The position numbers and the translations under genes were made by a program. Below are positions 51,001 to 61,190 of a stretch of 64,000 bases of DNA, in pieces. This DNA is from Cherax quadricarinatus (Eukaryota > Arthropoda > Malacostraca > Decapoda > Parastacidae), in assembly GCF_038502225.1 (NCBI RefSeq), contig NC_091369.1:1609392-1673391 (forward strand), read 5' to 3'. Numbering within the stretch: the stretch's first letter is position 1; every line of letters starts with the position of its first letter. A model generated the notes under the pieces. The model did not search any database. It was not told the origin of the DNA and was given only the letters and a program-made list of their open reading frames with translations.

Positions 51001-52781
51001 TAATAAATTTACCTGGTTTGCCATATAAGAAGCAAATATTGTTTTTAATTTTTGAAAAGTTATACACATCAGAAATTAGAAATTCTTGATTATTAAAGAA
51101 AATATGAAAGGAAAGAAGATACTGTATATATGTGAAAATTAAAAGAAAATATTATTTCTTCATAGCATTCAAAATTTGAAACATTTGCAATGAAAAAACT
51201 ACTGTGTAAAGATTGCAGAGCAGTAATTAGTCATGGTCTCACCAGGGGTTTTCAGCTTTTTTTTTTTTTCTGTGACCTATACTGGCCAGCCATAGGACCT
51301 CGTGACCCTCAGGAGGATCATGACAGAACATAATGATATGATAGATCACTGGTCATCTGACAGTTATTTGGCATTAGTTGTTATTCATCGGTCTTGTTTA
51401 ATCCAGCAATTAAACAAGTAATGCTAAAAGAAGGAATGTACAGCAAAAATGAGACCATAAAATATGCCATAATAGTCTGCTGTTATTGCAAATCCGGCAC
51501 ACCTCTTACCCAAGATAGCTGAATTATTTAAAATCTACTGTACATTCTTATTTTTACAATAGCTGATCAACAGTTGTGAACATGGGTGAAACATAACTAT
51601 CCTTTGCACACATCATTTCTAGGAAGAAAGATTGATGTTAAAAATTAGTTGGAGCACCAGAGATATACCTTTTTTTCATACATAAATGCATTCATACATA
51701 CATACATATGCACGCATGCACACTTGCACACATGCATGCATTCATACAAAATACCCAAGAAAAATTTATAGAGTAGGCAGGGAAAGGCTGTTTGAGAGGC
51801 AAGAACCATGTGCTGAGGGACAAAACTGGAAGTTGAAGACACAGATGAGCCACAGGGATGTCAAGAAGTGATTGGTAATGGATTGATATTGAAGAAGTGG
51901 TGGAAATAGGCTCTATACAGCTTTAAGAACAGGTACAGTGAGGTCCATGAGGCTAGGAGGGAACAAACCTGGCAATTAGCACAGTGAGAGGGCAGGGCCA
52001 GGAGCTAAGACTCAACCCCTACAACCACATATAGGTGGATGCATTACATACATTCAGTTTCTGTATAACTACCATTAACCATTTTACAGGTGGATTCAAC
52101 CTGTGGGCTTTGGTACGTCTGGTGTTGCCTGGTGTATGGCTAATGTTGGAACCATCACTGGATACTCTGTATGCTTTTCTGTTCTCCATAAATGTTATTG
52201 GCTTCCTCTTCATGTCCGTCCTTATGTACTACTACACAGGACTGCTGGTGACAAACACAACCACCCGTGAAAATAATAATCCTAAAGGACAAAGTTATAA
52301 TTATGGAAGAGAGCATAACATTAAGGTAAGACTAATGTTCTTTGATGGTTCTTCTATTATTGTACCTTATAAGTTGTTTCGTTGTTACCAAAATTCAAGG
52401 GAAGGGGGGTACCTGGATGCCAATGAAGGGCTTTTGATCCAAGGAATTACTTACTCTCCTTTTCCTTGGATCAAGCCTGATTACATCCCCACGAATATAA
52501 TAACAGTAATTTCATGTCACAAATGAACACAACTAATTTTCCTCCTAGTAATGTTGATTGTGCTTATAGCAGATACAGAAACCATATTTTGTATTTCTAA
52601 AGCACATAAGCACATTATTAAAATATGATTAAAACACTTGAATTCTGTATTACAGGTGACTCTGGGAGAGCGATGGTATTTGACATGGGTGTTCCCAACA
52701 TTATCTTCCCCTCTGCCTTATGATGGTCTGGATTGGTCTGTGCAAACCGAAGAGAAAAGTGTTCGCCCCAAGACCAAATAA
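47906..52781 (+). CDS. ZDHHC24-like palmitoyltransferase (five coding exons, EHHC motif)
   Basis: The exons are 47906-48010, 49191-49340, 49749-49980, 52090-52325 and 52656-52781. All introns are GT-AG and in phase, giving 849 nt and about 282 aa; human ZDHHC24 has 284. The product is a four-helix membrane enzyme of the DHHC family that S-acylates proteins. The Cys-rich domain keeps the zinc ligands Cys93, Cys96, His106, Cys107, Cys110, Cys113, His120 and Cys127. The active-site motif is Glu118-His-His-Cys121 instead of Asp-His-His-Cys. A TTRE (TTxE) motif is at residues 220-223 after the last helix. The C-terminus has GERWYLTWVFPTLSSPLPYD, closely matching the ZDHHC24 signature (PRWALVWLWPFLASPLPGDG). 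The assignment is by similarity to the ZDHHC24 group; arthropods have several diverged members. Confidence 0.9.
48465..48575 (-). repeat. Diverged CR1-like 3' end (ZDHHC24-like intron 1)
   Basis: CTGAAGAGGGTTTCGTGGGT, then TCTGAGACCAGGCCTCATGG and GGCTGTTACTGCTG match the blocks at 46028-46130. Confidence 0.55.
49191..49340 (+). CDS. ZDHHC24-like exon 2 (second membrane helix)
   Basis: The acceptor is TTTTTTTTTCTTTATCCAG and the donor GTTTGT; 50 codons. It encodes TILGTYFVINIIGNFMAIIA, a membrane segment with the NxxGN pattern seen in ZDHHC24 relatives. Confidence 0.88.
49545..49720. repeat. Inverted repeat in ZDHHC24-like intron 2
   Basis: Arms of about 42 bp (centred near 49648) include GACTTGGACCATTTACAAGT and its complement, flanked by GAAACGTCGTC-type ends. 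The sequence belongs to the repeat also seen at 5165-5265. Confidence 0.75.
49749..49980 (+). CDS. ZDHHC24-like exon 3 (catalytic Cys-rich domain)
   Basis: The acceptor is TTTTACAG and the donor G/GTGAGT. It encodes the full Cys-rich domain, with CxxC, HCxxC, EHHC and a GNHRYF end, and the start of the third helix. Confidence 0.93.
50013..50971 (+). mobile_element. 5'-truncated RTE copy in ZDHHC24-like intron 3
   Basis: It begins in the RTE ORF at the codons for KLGRRSMEEVNVFRYLG and runs through the 3' UTR to poly(A). ATAATGAT flanks it at 50005-50012 and 50972-50979. It starts 33 bases after the exon 3 donor, in the sense direction. A frameshift breaks its ORF near 50370. The sequence is very close to the full-length copy. 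Confidence 0.92.
50980..52089. other. Rest of ZDHHC24-like intron 3
   Basis: No gene seen. A CATACATACATATGCACGCA-type microsatellite lies at 51685-51745, and a dispersed repeat shared with 18145-18400 lies at 51845-52020. Confidence 0.5.
52090..52325 (+). CDS. ZDHHC24-like exon 4 (helices 3-4, TTRE motif)
   Basis: The acceptor is CATTTTACAG and the donor GTAAGA. It encodes LDTLYAFLFSINVIGFLFMS and TNTTTRENNN, then a QSYNYGREHNIK tail that corresponds to the ZDHHC24 HSYDLG region. Confidence 0.9.
52656..52781 (+). CDS. ZDHHC24-like exon 5 with stop
   Basis: The acceptor is GTATTACAG. It encodes VTLGERWYLTWVFPTLSS and ends RPKTK with stop TAA at 52779-52781. AATAAA at 52777-52782 overlaps the stop codon. 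Confidence 0.9.
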   Translation: MTLGERWYLTWVFPTLSSPLPYDGLDWSVQTEEKSVRPKTK

Positions 52782-53886
52782 AATATTATTGTTAGTAATT
52801 ACTCCTGCCACTCAAGTGAATACCCTTCAAACCAAGGCTGCTCTGATTGGCTGGAAGTACAAAATACACTAAGTTATATTGTCTAATTTCTGAACAGTTT
52901 TAAGATATTTTATGAACATAAATTGCATTAAATCTGTAATTACAAATATTTGTGTAGTTTACCTGTCAATTTTGAAATAGGCTAGGCATGACATAAAAAT
53001 ATTTATTGTATACTTATAATTTTTTATACTTGCCAATTCAATTAAATTGCTAGTCATTATTGGTAGCTCTGAGCAGGCTATCTTAAGTCATTCATATTCA
53101 TCAAACACCCGGTTATCCCAAATTTTCCTCATGCACCACAGAATTAACTACCACGTATACAGCACCATCTTTTCGGTGTTCATGTTTTCATTGGATTCAG
53201 AATGAGCCATTGTTCATTGTGTTCCACCTGCTGATGACTATCACCGGCAGATGGAACAATGGCTCAATTGAAAGCCAACAAAAACGTTGAACACTGAAAA
53301 TAGGTGCCACTGTGTACATGTATGTGGGACCCTCCTGCATTTCATTCACTAATTTAGACATAATGAACTTAAAGTAGCTTGTCATTTCCATAGACAAGAA
53401 TGTGCCATAGAAGTTTGCCAGATTTTTCTATACTGGATCACAAATTACCCTAATGTTAGTAATGTACTGTGCTGTTTTTGCCATTTTATCATTTGAATTT
53501 CACATTGTCATACAGACCTTGCTACAAAGGTGGCAGCTATGTTTCTTAAGGTATGCAAAAGTTTAAGTGAGTGGTCATGGGAATGATATATGGAATGGGG
53601 AAAGAGAAAAGGAGCAGTTAATATCAGAAAGTTAACATAAAAATGAAAAATAAAGGGAGTATGATAAATATTGAGGATAGTTTGGCACATAATGCTGACC
53701 ATACAGTGTACAAAGTGAATGATACAGTACTTTGAATTTATATGGAATTCTCTGTGAACTCTCCTATATTTCAGAGATAGTACAATGGTAGATATTGTAC
53801 AGTCCATTTGAATAACTTTAGTTATGCAGAAGTCACACATGCTGTCTAGTGATTGTTTTTTTTGGTCATAGATGTTTATATACATA
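52782..53886. other. Downstream of ZDHHC24-like gene; foldback at 53154-53317
   Basis: No coding region is supported. 53154-53317 forms an imperfect inverted repeat: GAGCCATTGTTC and CAATGGCTC in the inner part, GTGTTCATGTTTT and AAAAACGTTGAACAC outside, and GTATACAGCACC and GTGCCACTGTGTAC at the ends. Confidence 0.6.
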
Positions 53887-55165
53887 TAGGTAGTAGGTTG
53901 GTAGACAGCAACCGCCCAGGGAGGTACTACCGTCCTGCCAAGTGAGTGTAAAACGAAAGCCTGTAATTGTTTTACATGATGGTAGGATTGCTGGTGTCCA
54001 TTTTTCTGTCTCATAAACATGCATGGGGAATCAAATTCAAAATGGGAATTGACACAGTTACTTTTTGCTGATGATACTGTGCTTATGGGAGATTCTAAAG
54101 AAAAATTACAAAGGTTAGTGGATGAGTTTGAGAATGTGTGTAAAGGTAGAAAGTTGAAAGTGAACATAGAAAAGAGTAAGGTGATGAGGGTATCAAATGA
54201 TTTAGATAAAGAAAAATTGGATATCAAATTGGGGAGGAGGAGTATGGAAGAAGTGAATGTTTTCAGATACTTGGGAGTTGACGTGTCGGCGGATGGATTT
54301 ATGAAGGATGAGGTTAATCATAGAATTGATGAGGGAAAAAAGGTGAGTGGTGCGTTGAGGTATATGTGGAGTCAAAAAACGTTATCTATGGAGGCAAAGA
54401 AGGGAATGTATGAAAGTATAGTAGTACCAACACTCTTATATGGATGTGAAGCTTGGGTGGTAAATGCAGCAGCGAGGAAACGGTTGGAGGCAGTGGAGAT
54501 GTCCTGTCTAAGGGCAATGTGTGGTGTAAATATTATGCAGAAAATTCGGAGTGTGGAAATTAGGAGAAGGTGTGGAGTTAATAAAAGCATTAGTCAGAGG
54601 GCAGAAGAGGGGTTGTTGAGGTGGTTTGGTCATTTAGAGAGAATGGATCAAAGTAGAATGACATGGAAAGCATATAAATCTATAGGGGAAGGAAAGAGGG
54701 GTAGGGGTCGTCCTCGAAAGGGTTGGAAAGAGGGGGTAAAGGAGGTTTTGTGGGTGAGGGGCTTGGACTTCCAGCAAGCGTGCGTGAGCGTGTTAGATAG
54801 GAGTGAATGGAGACGAATGATACTTGGGACCTGACGATCTGTTGGAGTGTGAGCAGGGTAATATTTAGTGAAGGGATTCAGGGAAACCGGTTATTTTCAT
54901 ATAGTCGGACTTGAGTCCTGGAAATGGGAAGTACAATGCCTGCACTTTAAAGGAGGGGTTTGGGATATTGGCAGTTTGGAGGGATATGTTGTGTATCTCT
55001 ATACATATATGCTTCTAAACTGTTGTATTCTGAGCACCTCTGCAAAAGCAGTGATAATGTGTGAGTGTGGTGAAAGTGTTGAATGATGATGAAAGTATTT
55101 TCTTTTTGGGGATTTTCTTTCTTTTTTTTTTGGGTCACCCTGCCTCGGTGGGAGACGGCCGACTT

Positions 55166-55196
<31 letters not shown>

Positions 55197-55533
55197 CATG
55201 CAAGGTTTCAGGTACATCTTGCTACTTCTACTTACACTTAGGTCACACTACACATACATGTATAAGCATATATATATACACACCCCTCTGGGTTTTCTTC
55301 TATTTTCTTACTAGTTCTTGTTCTTGTTTATTTCCTCTTACCTCCATGGGGAAGTGGAACAGAGTTCTTCCTCCGTAAGCCATGCGTGTTGTAAGAGGCG
55401 ACTAAAATGCCAAGAGCAAGGGTCTAGTAACCCCTTCTCCTGTATATATTACTAAATGTAAAAGGAGAAACTTTCGTTTTTCCTTTTGGGCCACCCCGCC
55501 TCAGTGGGATACAGTCAGAGTGTTGAAAGAAGA
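53887..55533 (+). mobile_element. RTE-derived short retroposon split by an RTE insertion
   Basis: The left part 53887-54023 (GTAGTAGGTTGGTAGACAGC to ATAAACATGCA) and right part 55203-55533 (AGGTTTCAGGTACATCTTGC to the GGTGGGATACAG-type 3' end; here CCTCAGTGGGATACAGTC) are colinear with 19744-20213. The break holds an RTE copy. Confidence 0.87.
54024..55193 (+). mobile_element. 5'-truncated RTE copy nested in a short retroposon
   Basis: It runs from GGGGAATCAAATTC in the RT palm region to a long poly(A) (55170-55196). AAACATGCA flanks it at 54015-54023 and 55194-55202. Its frame 54019-54834 is open and encodes LLFADDTVLMGDSKEK through the ORF end, almost identical to the full-length copy. Confidence 0.93.
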
Positions 55534-55620
55534 ATTGCAACCAGTTGTATCCATTGCTTGCTAATAAAGTGTATGCAACATTTTACTTTGTGCATATATA
55601 TAATTTTTTTTTTATTTTAG

Positions 55621-55753
55621 TAAATAGCAAGTTTTCTCAAGATGTTCCATTAAAAGTGTATTATTTCACAAACAAGTTGAAAATTGGTATTAGAGGATTC
55701 ACAAAAAAATTGTCTTCCTTCCTTAAAGGAAAAGAATATGGTGCATTATTTAG
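55621..55753 (+). CDS. Possible internal exon of an unassigned gene
   Basis: It is preceded by TTTTTTTTTTATTTTAG and followed by GTACTG. The only open frame encodes NSKFSQDVPLKVYYFTNKLK and GIRGFTKKLSSFLKGKEYGA, which looks like protein and is not part of a repeat I see elsewhere. An alternative weaker donor (ATG/GTGCAT at 55739/55740) would put it in phase with the exon at 60688. I do not recognise the protein. Confidence 0.4.
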
Positions 55754-56398
55754 GTACTGTACATACATCTGTGTGCGCATTCATACAGTTAACTATGTTT
55801 AGTGTAGTTTATATTTGGTGAGACACTGTACAAAACAGACACACAATGCATACATTTAAGTAATTTATTTATATAGTGTTGTAGAGATTTCATATAGTCA
55901 CAATATACAGTTTTTCGTACAGGTATTTATTAGTATTTATTATTTATTATTTATTATTTATTAGTATTTATTAGTATTTATTAGTAGTAGGTTGGTAGAC
56001 AGCAACCACCCAGGGAGGTACTACCGTCCTGCCAAGTGAGTGTAAAACGAAGCCTGTGATTGTTTTACATGATGGTAGGATTGCTGATGTCTTTTGTCTG
56101 TCTCATAAATATGCAAGATTACAGGCATGTCTTGCTACTTCTACTTACACTTAGGTCACACTACACATACATGTACACATTTATTTATACACACTCATCT
56201 GAGTTTTCTTTGATTTTATCTTAATAGTTCTTGGTCTTATTAATTTTCCTTTTATATCCATGGGGAAGTGGAATAAGAATCTTTCCTCCGTAAGCCATGC
56301 GTGTTGTAAAAGTCAACTAAAATGCCGGGAACAATGGGCTAGTAACCCCTTTTCCTGTAAAGATTACTAAAAAGAATAAGAAGAAGAAAATTGTCAAA

Positions 56399-59323
56399 GT
56401 GGGAAGTCTGAATGTGCGTGGATGTTGTGCAGATGATAAGAAAGAGATGATTGTGGATGTTATGAATGAGAAGAAGCTGGATGTCCTGGCTTTAAGTGAA
56501 ACAAAGCTGAAGGGGGTGGGAGAGTTTCAGTGGAGAGGAATAAATGGGATTAGGTCAGGGGTTTCAAATAGAGTTAGAGCTAAAGAAGGAGTAGCAATAA
56601 TGTTGAAGGATAAGCTATGGCAGGAAAAGAGGGACTATAAATGTATTAATTCAAGGATTATGTGGAGTAAAATAAAGATTGGATGTGAAAAGTGGGTTAT
56701 AATAAGCGTGTATGCACCTGGAGAAGAGAGAAGTGTAGAGGAGAGAGAGAGATTTTGGGAAATGTTGAGTGAATGCGTGGGGAGTTTTGAATCAAGTGTG
56801 AGAGTAATGGTGGTTGGGGATTTTAATGCTAAAGTGGGTAAAAATGTTATGGAGGGAGTAGTAGGTAAATTTGGGGTGCCAGGGGTAAATGTAAATGGGG
56901 AGCCTTTAATTGAGCTATGTGTAGAAAGAAATTTGGTAATAAGTAATACATATTTTATGAAAAAGAGGATAAATAAATATACAAGGTATGATGTAGCACG
57001 TAATGAAAGTAGTTTATTAGATTATGTATTGGTGGATAAAAGGTTGATGGGTAGGCTCCAGGATGTACATGTTTATAGAGGGGCAACTGATATATCGGAT
57101 CATTATTTAGTTGTAGCTACAGTTAGAGTAAGAGGTAGATGGGAAAAGAGGAAGGTGGCAACAACAAGTAAGAGGGAAGTGAAAGTGTATAAACTAAGGG
57201 AGGAGGAAGTTCGGGTGAGATATAAGCGACTATTGGCAGAAAGGTGGGCTAGTGCAAAGATGAGTAGTGGGGGGGTTGAAGAGGGTTGGAATAGTTTTAA
57301 AAATGCAGTATTAGAATGTGGGGCAGAAGTTTGTGGTTATAGGAGGGTGGGGGCAGGAGGAAAGAGGAGTGATTGGTGGAATGATGAAGTAAAGGGTGTG
57401 ATAAAAGAGAAAAAGGTAGCTTATGAGAGGTTTTTACAAAGCAGAAGTGTTATAAGAAGAGCAGAGTATATGGAGAGTAAAAGAAAGGTAAAGAGAGTGG
57501 TGAGAGAGTGCAAAAGGAGAGCAGATGATAGAGTGGGAGAGGCACTGTCAAGAAATTTTAATGAAAATAAGAAAAAATTTTGGAGTGAGTTAAACAAGTT
57601 AAGAAAGCCTAGGGAAAATATGGATTTGTCAGTTAAAAACAGAGTAGGGGAGTTAGTAGATGGGGAGATGGAGGTATTGGGTAGATGGCGAGAATATTTT
57701 GAGGAACTTTTAAATGTTAAGGAAGAAAGGGAGGCAGTAATTTCATGCACTGGTCAGGGAGGTATACCATCTTTTAGGAGTGAAGAAGAGCAGAATGTAA
57801 GTGTGGGGGAGGTACGTGAGGCATTACGTAAAATGAAAGGGGGTAAAGCAGCTGGAACTGATGGGATCATGACAGAAATGTTAAAAGCAGGGGGGGATAT
57901 AGTGTTGGAGTGGTTGGTACTTTTGTTTAATAAATGTATGAAAGAGGGGAAGGTACCTAGGGATTGGCAGAGAGCATGTATAGTCCCTTTATATAAAGGG
58001 AAAGGGGACAAAAGAGACTGTAAAAATTATAGAGGAATAAGCTTACTGAGTATACCAGGAAAAGTGTACGGTAGGGTTATAATTGAAAGAATTAGAGGTA
58101 AGACAGAATGTAGGATTGCGGATGAGCAAGGAGGTTTTAGAGTGGGTAGGGGATGTGTAGATCAGGTGTTTACATTGAAGCATATATGTGAACAGTATTT
58201 AGATAAAGATAGGGAAGTTTTTATTGCATTTATGGATTTAGAAAAGGCATATGATAGAGTGGATAGAGGAGCAATGTGGCAGATGTTGCAAGTATATGGA
58301 ATAGGTGGTAAGTTATTAAATGCTGTAAAGAGTTTTTATGAGGATAGTGAGGCTCAGGTTAGGGTGTGTAGAAGAGAGGGAGACTACTTCCCGGTAAAAG
58401 TAGGTCTTAGACAGGGATGTGTAATGTCACCATGGTTGTTTAATATATTTATAGATGGGGTTGTAAAGGAAGTAAATGCTAGGGTGTTTGGGAGAGGGGT
58501 GGGATTAAATTATGGGGAATCAAATTCAAAATGGGAATTGACACAGTTACTTTTTGCTGATGATACTGTGCTTATGGGAGATTCTAAAGAAAAATTGCAA
58601 AGGTTAGTGGATGAGTTTGGGAATGTGTGTAAAGGTAGAAAGTTGAAAGTGAACATAGAAAAGAGTAAGGTGATGAGGGTGTCAAATGATTTAGATAAAG
58701 AAAAATTGGATATCAAATTGGGGAGGAGGAGTATGGAAGAAGTGAATGTTTTCAGATACTTGGGAGTTGACGTGTCGGCGGATGGATTTATGAAGGATGA
58801 GGTTAATCATAGAATTGATGAGGGAAAAAAGGTGAGTGGTGCGTTGAGGTATATGTGGAGTCAAAAAACGTTATCTATGGAGGCAAAGAAGGGAATGTAT
58901 GAAAGTATAGTAGTACCAACACTCTTATATGGGTGTGAAGCTTGGGTGGTAAATGCAGCAGCGAGGAGACGGTTGGAGGCAGCGGAGATGTCCTGTTTAA
59001 GGGCAATGTGTGGTGTAAATATTATGCAGAAAATTCGGAGTGTGGAAATTAGGAGAAGGTGTGGAGTTAATAAAAGTATTAGTCAGAGGGCAGAAGAGGG
59101 GTTGTTGAGGTGGTTTGGTCATTTAGAGAGAATGGATCACAGTAGAATGACATGGAAAGCATATAAATCTATAGGGGAAGGAAGGCGGGGTAGGGGTCGT
59201 CCTCGAAAGGGTTGGAGAGAGGGGGTAAAGGAGGTTTTGTGGGTAAGGGGCTTGGACTTCCAGCAAGCGTGCGTGAGCGTGTTAGATAGGAGTGAATGGA
59301 GACGAATGGTACTTGGGACCTGA
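56399..59323 (+). CDS. RTE ORF: APE endonuclease and reverse transcriptase (974 codons)
   Basis: The frame is uninterrupted from 56321 to the stop at 59321-59323. The APE endonuclease lies at about residues 1-240 counting from 56399: GSLNVRG, ALSETKL with Glu34, GDFN at 140-143 and SDH at 233-235. The RT lies at about 480-760: GGKAAGTDGIMTEML, FMDLEKAYD with Asp613, VGLRQGCVMSPWLF and FADD at 719-722. The C-terminal domain has LLYGCEAW, a Cys pair (MSCLRAMCGV) and LRWFGHLERM. All catalytic residues I can check are present. No in-frame ATG precedes the endonuclease; 56399 is GTG. Either translation starts at a non-AUG codon, or the start lies in a spliced or rearranged 5' end, or this copy has lost its ATG. 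Confidence 0.93.
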   Translation: MGSLNVRGCCADDKKEMIVDVMNEKKLDVLALSETKLKGVGEFQWRGINGIRSGVSNRVRAKEGVAIMLKDKLWQEKRDYKCINSRIMWSKIKIGCEKWVIISVYAPGEERSVEERERFWEMLSECVGSFESSVRVMVVGDFNAKVGKNVMEGVVGKFGVPGVNVNGEPLIELCVERNLVISNTYFMKKRINKYTRYDVARNESSLLDYVLVDKRLMGRLQDVHVYRGATDISDHYLVVATVRVRGRWEKRKVATTSKREVKVYKLREEEVRVRYKRLLAERWASAKMSSGGVEEGWNSFKNAVLECGAEVCGYRRVGAGGKRSDWWNDEVKGVIKEKKVAYERFLQSRSVIRRAEYMESKRKVKRVVRECKRRADDRVGEALSRNFNENKKKFWSELNKLRKPRENMDLSVKNRVGELVDGEMEVLGRWREYFEELLNVKEEREAVISCTGQGGIPSFRSEEEQNVSVGEVREALRKMKGGKAAGTDGIMTEMLKAGGDIVLEWLVLLFNKCMKEGKVPRDWQRACIVPLYKGKGDKRDCKNYRGISLLSIPGKVYGRVIIERIRGKTECRIADEQGGFRVGRGCVDQVFTLKHICEQYLDKDREVFIAFMDLEKAYDRVDRGAMWQMLQVYGIGGKLLNAVKSFYEDSEAQVRVCRREGDYFPVKVGLRQGCVMSPWLFNIFIDGVVKEVNARVFGRGVGLNYGESNSKWELTQLLFADDTVLMGDSKEKLQRLVDEFGNVCKGRKLKVNIEKSKVMRVSNDLDKEKLDIKLGRRSMEEVNVFRYLGVDVSADGFMKDEVNHRIDEGKKVSGALRYMWSQKTLSMEAKKGMYESIVVPTLLYGCEAWVVNAAARRRLEAAEMSCLRAMCGVNIMQKIRSVEIRRRCGVNKSISQRAEEGLLRWFGHLERMDHSRMTWKAYKSIGEGRRGRGRPRKGWREGVKEVLWVRGLDFQQACVSVLDRSEWRRMVLGT

Positions 59324-59654
59324 CGATCTGTTGGAGTGTGAGCAGGGTAATATTTAGTGAAGGGATTCAGGGAAACCGGTTATTTTCATATAGTCGGACT
59401 TGAGTCCTGGAAATGGGAAGTACAATGCCTGCACTTTAAAGGAGGGGTTTGGGATATTGGCAGTTTGGAGGGATATGTTGTGTATCTTTATATGTTTATG
59501 CTTCTAGACTGTTGTATTCTGAGCACCTCTGCAAAAACAGTGATAATGTGCGAGTGTGGTGAAAGTGTTGAATGATGATGAAAGTATTTTCTTTTTGGGG
59601 ATTTTCTTTCTTTTTTGGGTCACCCTGCCTCGGTGGGAGACGGCCGACTTGTTG
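59324..59654 (+). other. RTE 3' UTR
   Basis: It contains GGAAATGGGAAGTACAATGC and the terminal block CACCCTGCCTCGGTGGGAGA, shared by every RTE copy and, in part, by the short retroposons. The terminal block is the likely RT recognition sequence; that is inference. Confidence 0.75.
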
Positions 59655-59689
59655 AAAAAAAAAAAAAAAAAAAAAAAAAAATTATTTTT

Positions 59690-60687
59690 TTTTAGTCCTT
59701 TGACTGGACAGCTCCTACATATTGCACATGGAAATACCTTGACTTAACAGCCCTTATAAATATATGGCTTTGTGATTCATCCATAGCTTCAGATATTTTG
59801 ATAATCATGTATCTTTTAAAGGTTGAATGTGAAGATGATATAGTACTAGTGTATTGAAGGGAGAACTGACTTGTACCTGCCCCTGATTAGAAAAGTGTGA
59901 ATCAGGATGCAAGCTTCAGCGATATGAAGAATAACAGTCACAATACACTGGCTAGAACAACTCATTATTTACCTGTCTCCAGACAGTGTTTTGGAGCAGT
60001 ACAGACCAAAGCATTGTATGAAGTTTCCTTTCAAAAAACAGGTTTATAATGAATTAAAGTGGTGTAAATTATTATTATAATCATAAATAAGCACTAAACC
60101 CACAGGGGTCATACAGCGCTGAAAGTGGTGTAAAAATAGTAAAGCAAATGTTGCCTAGAGCATCTGTTCATTCAGTTATTAGTCAACAGTGACCAAAGTG
60201 CAAGGGTTAGATATTTTGGAAGTGTTAAAAAAGCCACCATGACAGGCACAGCCAGATATAAGATACTGGTCAAAGGATTAAAACTCTTATTCATTAAATG
60301 TTAAACAGTCACAAAAAAAGGTAGTTTACAATATATATTTTAAACTTTGGTTAAGAGACTATGTATTCTTAAAGTTATGGTTTTCAGTGCTGTGACAGAA
60401 GTAAAATTAATCCCAATAAGCTGCAAGAACCAGTATGAGTACAGTAGTGTATAGTGAAAGTTGGTGGATGTGTAACTTTTATGTCGAAAAACTAGCTCTG
60501 TTAATTAATAAATGAGTACCAATTCCATAGCATGTAGATGGGAATAGTGTTATAAACAGATTATTATTATTATTATCATCATCATAAATAAGCACTAAAC
60601 CCACAAGGATTATACAATGTTTATGAACGGATATACTGTATGTATATTGTGTAGCTCTACTGTTAAAATAGTGGATTTTTTCCTTAG
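59690..60687. other. Stretch without a recognised gene
   Basis: AT-rich. GCACTAAACCCACA cores of the GCGCTAAACCC family lie at 60085-60120 and 60590-60615 with adjacent (ATT)n. A polypyrimidine tract GGATTTTTTCCTTAG ends at 60687 before a possible exon. Confidence 0.5.
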
Positions 60688-60818
60688 ATTTTCATGGTTG
60701 GTTAGATCAGATAGACCATAAGTTTAGAATGCCTCTGGACCCAATTGATCCAAATTTTCAGTGGACTATCAAACAAAACTATAGTATAGTGATGTGTTCT
60801 ACTGAACTACAGGACTAA
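60688..60818 (+). CDS. Possible terminal exon of an unassigned gene
   Basis: After the acceptor TTTTTTCCTTAG the frame encodes HGWLDQIDHKFRMPLDPIDP and NFQWTIKQNYSIVMCSTELQ, then Asp and stop TAA at 60816-60818. AATAAA follows at 61008-61013. The composition is protein-like and not repetitive. It needs an upstream exon ending in phase 1. I do not recognise the protein, and the link to 55621-55753 is unproven. Confidence 0.45.
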
Positions 60819-61190
60819 GATTCTTTTAGGTGATAGGATATTGCATACTCTGTAATGTTGATGTTTTTAAATGTAAAAATTTCCTATGTCTAAGGAGATA
60901 CCACTTCTCATATTGAGAAATGATGTTATAAAGGTATTTTCTCTTAAACTTTAAACTTTCTGATTAAAATTTAAGTTCTTGTTGTTATACTATAACTTGT
61001 TTAATTGAATAAAGCTTTTACATGAGGATGTAAGACATTTACATACTGTATGAGTTTTGGTGATACTGAAAATATGTAAAATAAACTTTTCATTCATTAT
61101 TTACAGTGAGCTTGAATTACTGTAGTTCAAAGCAAGTTTTCAGACCTTTGAATATGATCAAATTTATACAGAAAGTATAAGGTACAGGTA

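Larger units (their letters stand above)
55982..59681 (+). mobile_element. Full-length RTE-like non-LTR retrotransposon
   Basis: The 3.7-kb element has a leader (55982-56398) colinear with the 5' part of the short retroposons, one long ORF, a 3' UTR of about 330 bp ending GGAGACGGCCGACTTGTTG, and a 27-base poly(A). The single ORF with APE endonuclease and RT and the short 3' UTR suit the RTE group; the placement is mine by layout and motif style. Its 3' end is near-identical to copies at 16680, 50013 and 54024. The left flank is a TTTATTAG-rich microsatellite, which hides any target-site duplication. Confidence 0.9.

Noticed and set aside
53508..54227. 239-codon minus-strand frame
   Set aside because: Its right part is the antisense of the RTE ORF and its left part antisense of unique AT-rich DNA. 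No coding signal.
59685..59750. Short exon-like frame directly after the RTE poly(A)
   Set aside because: The apparent acceptor is the T-run and AG next to the poly(A), the frame is only 17 codons, and no donor or homology supports it.
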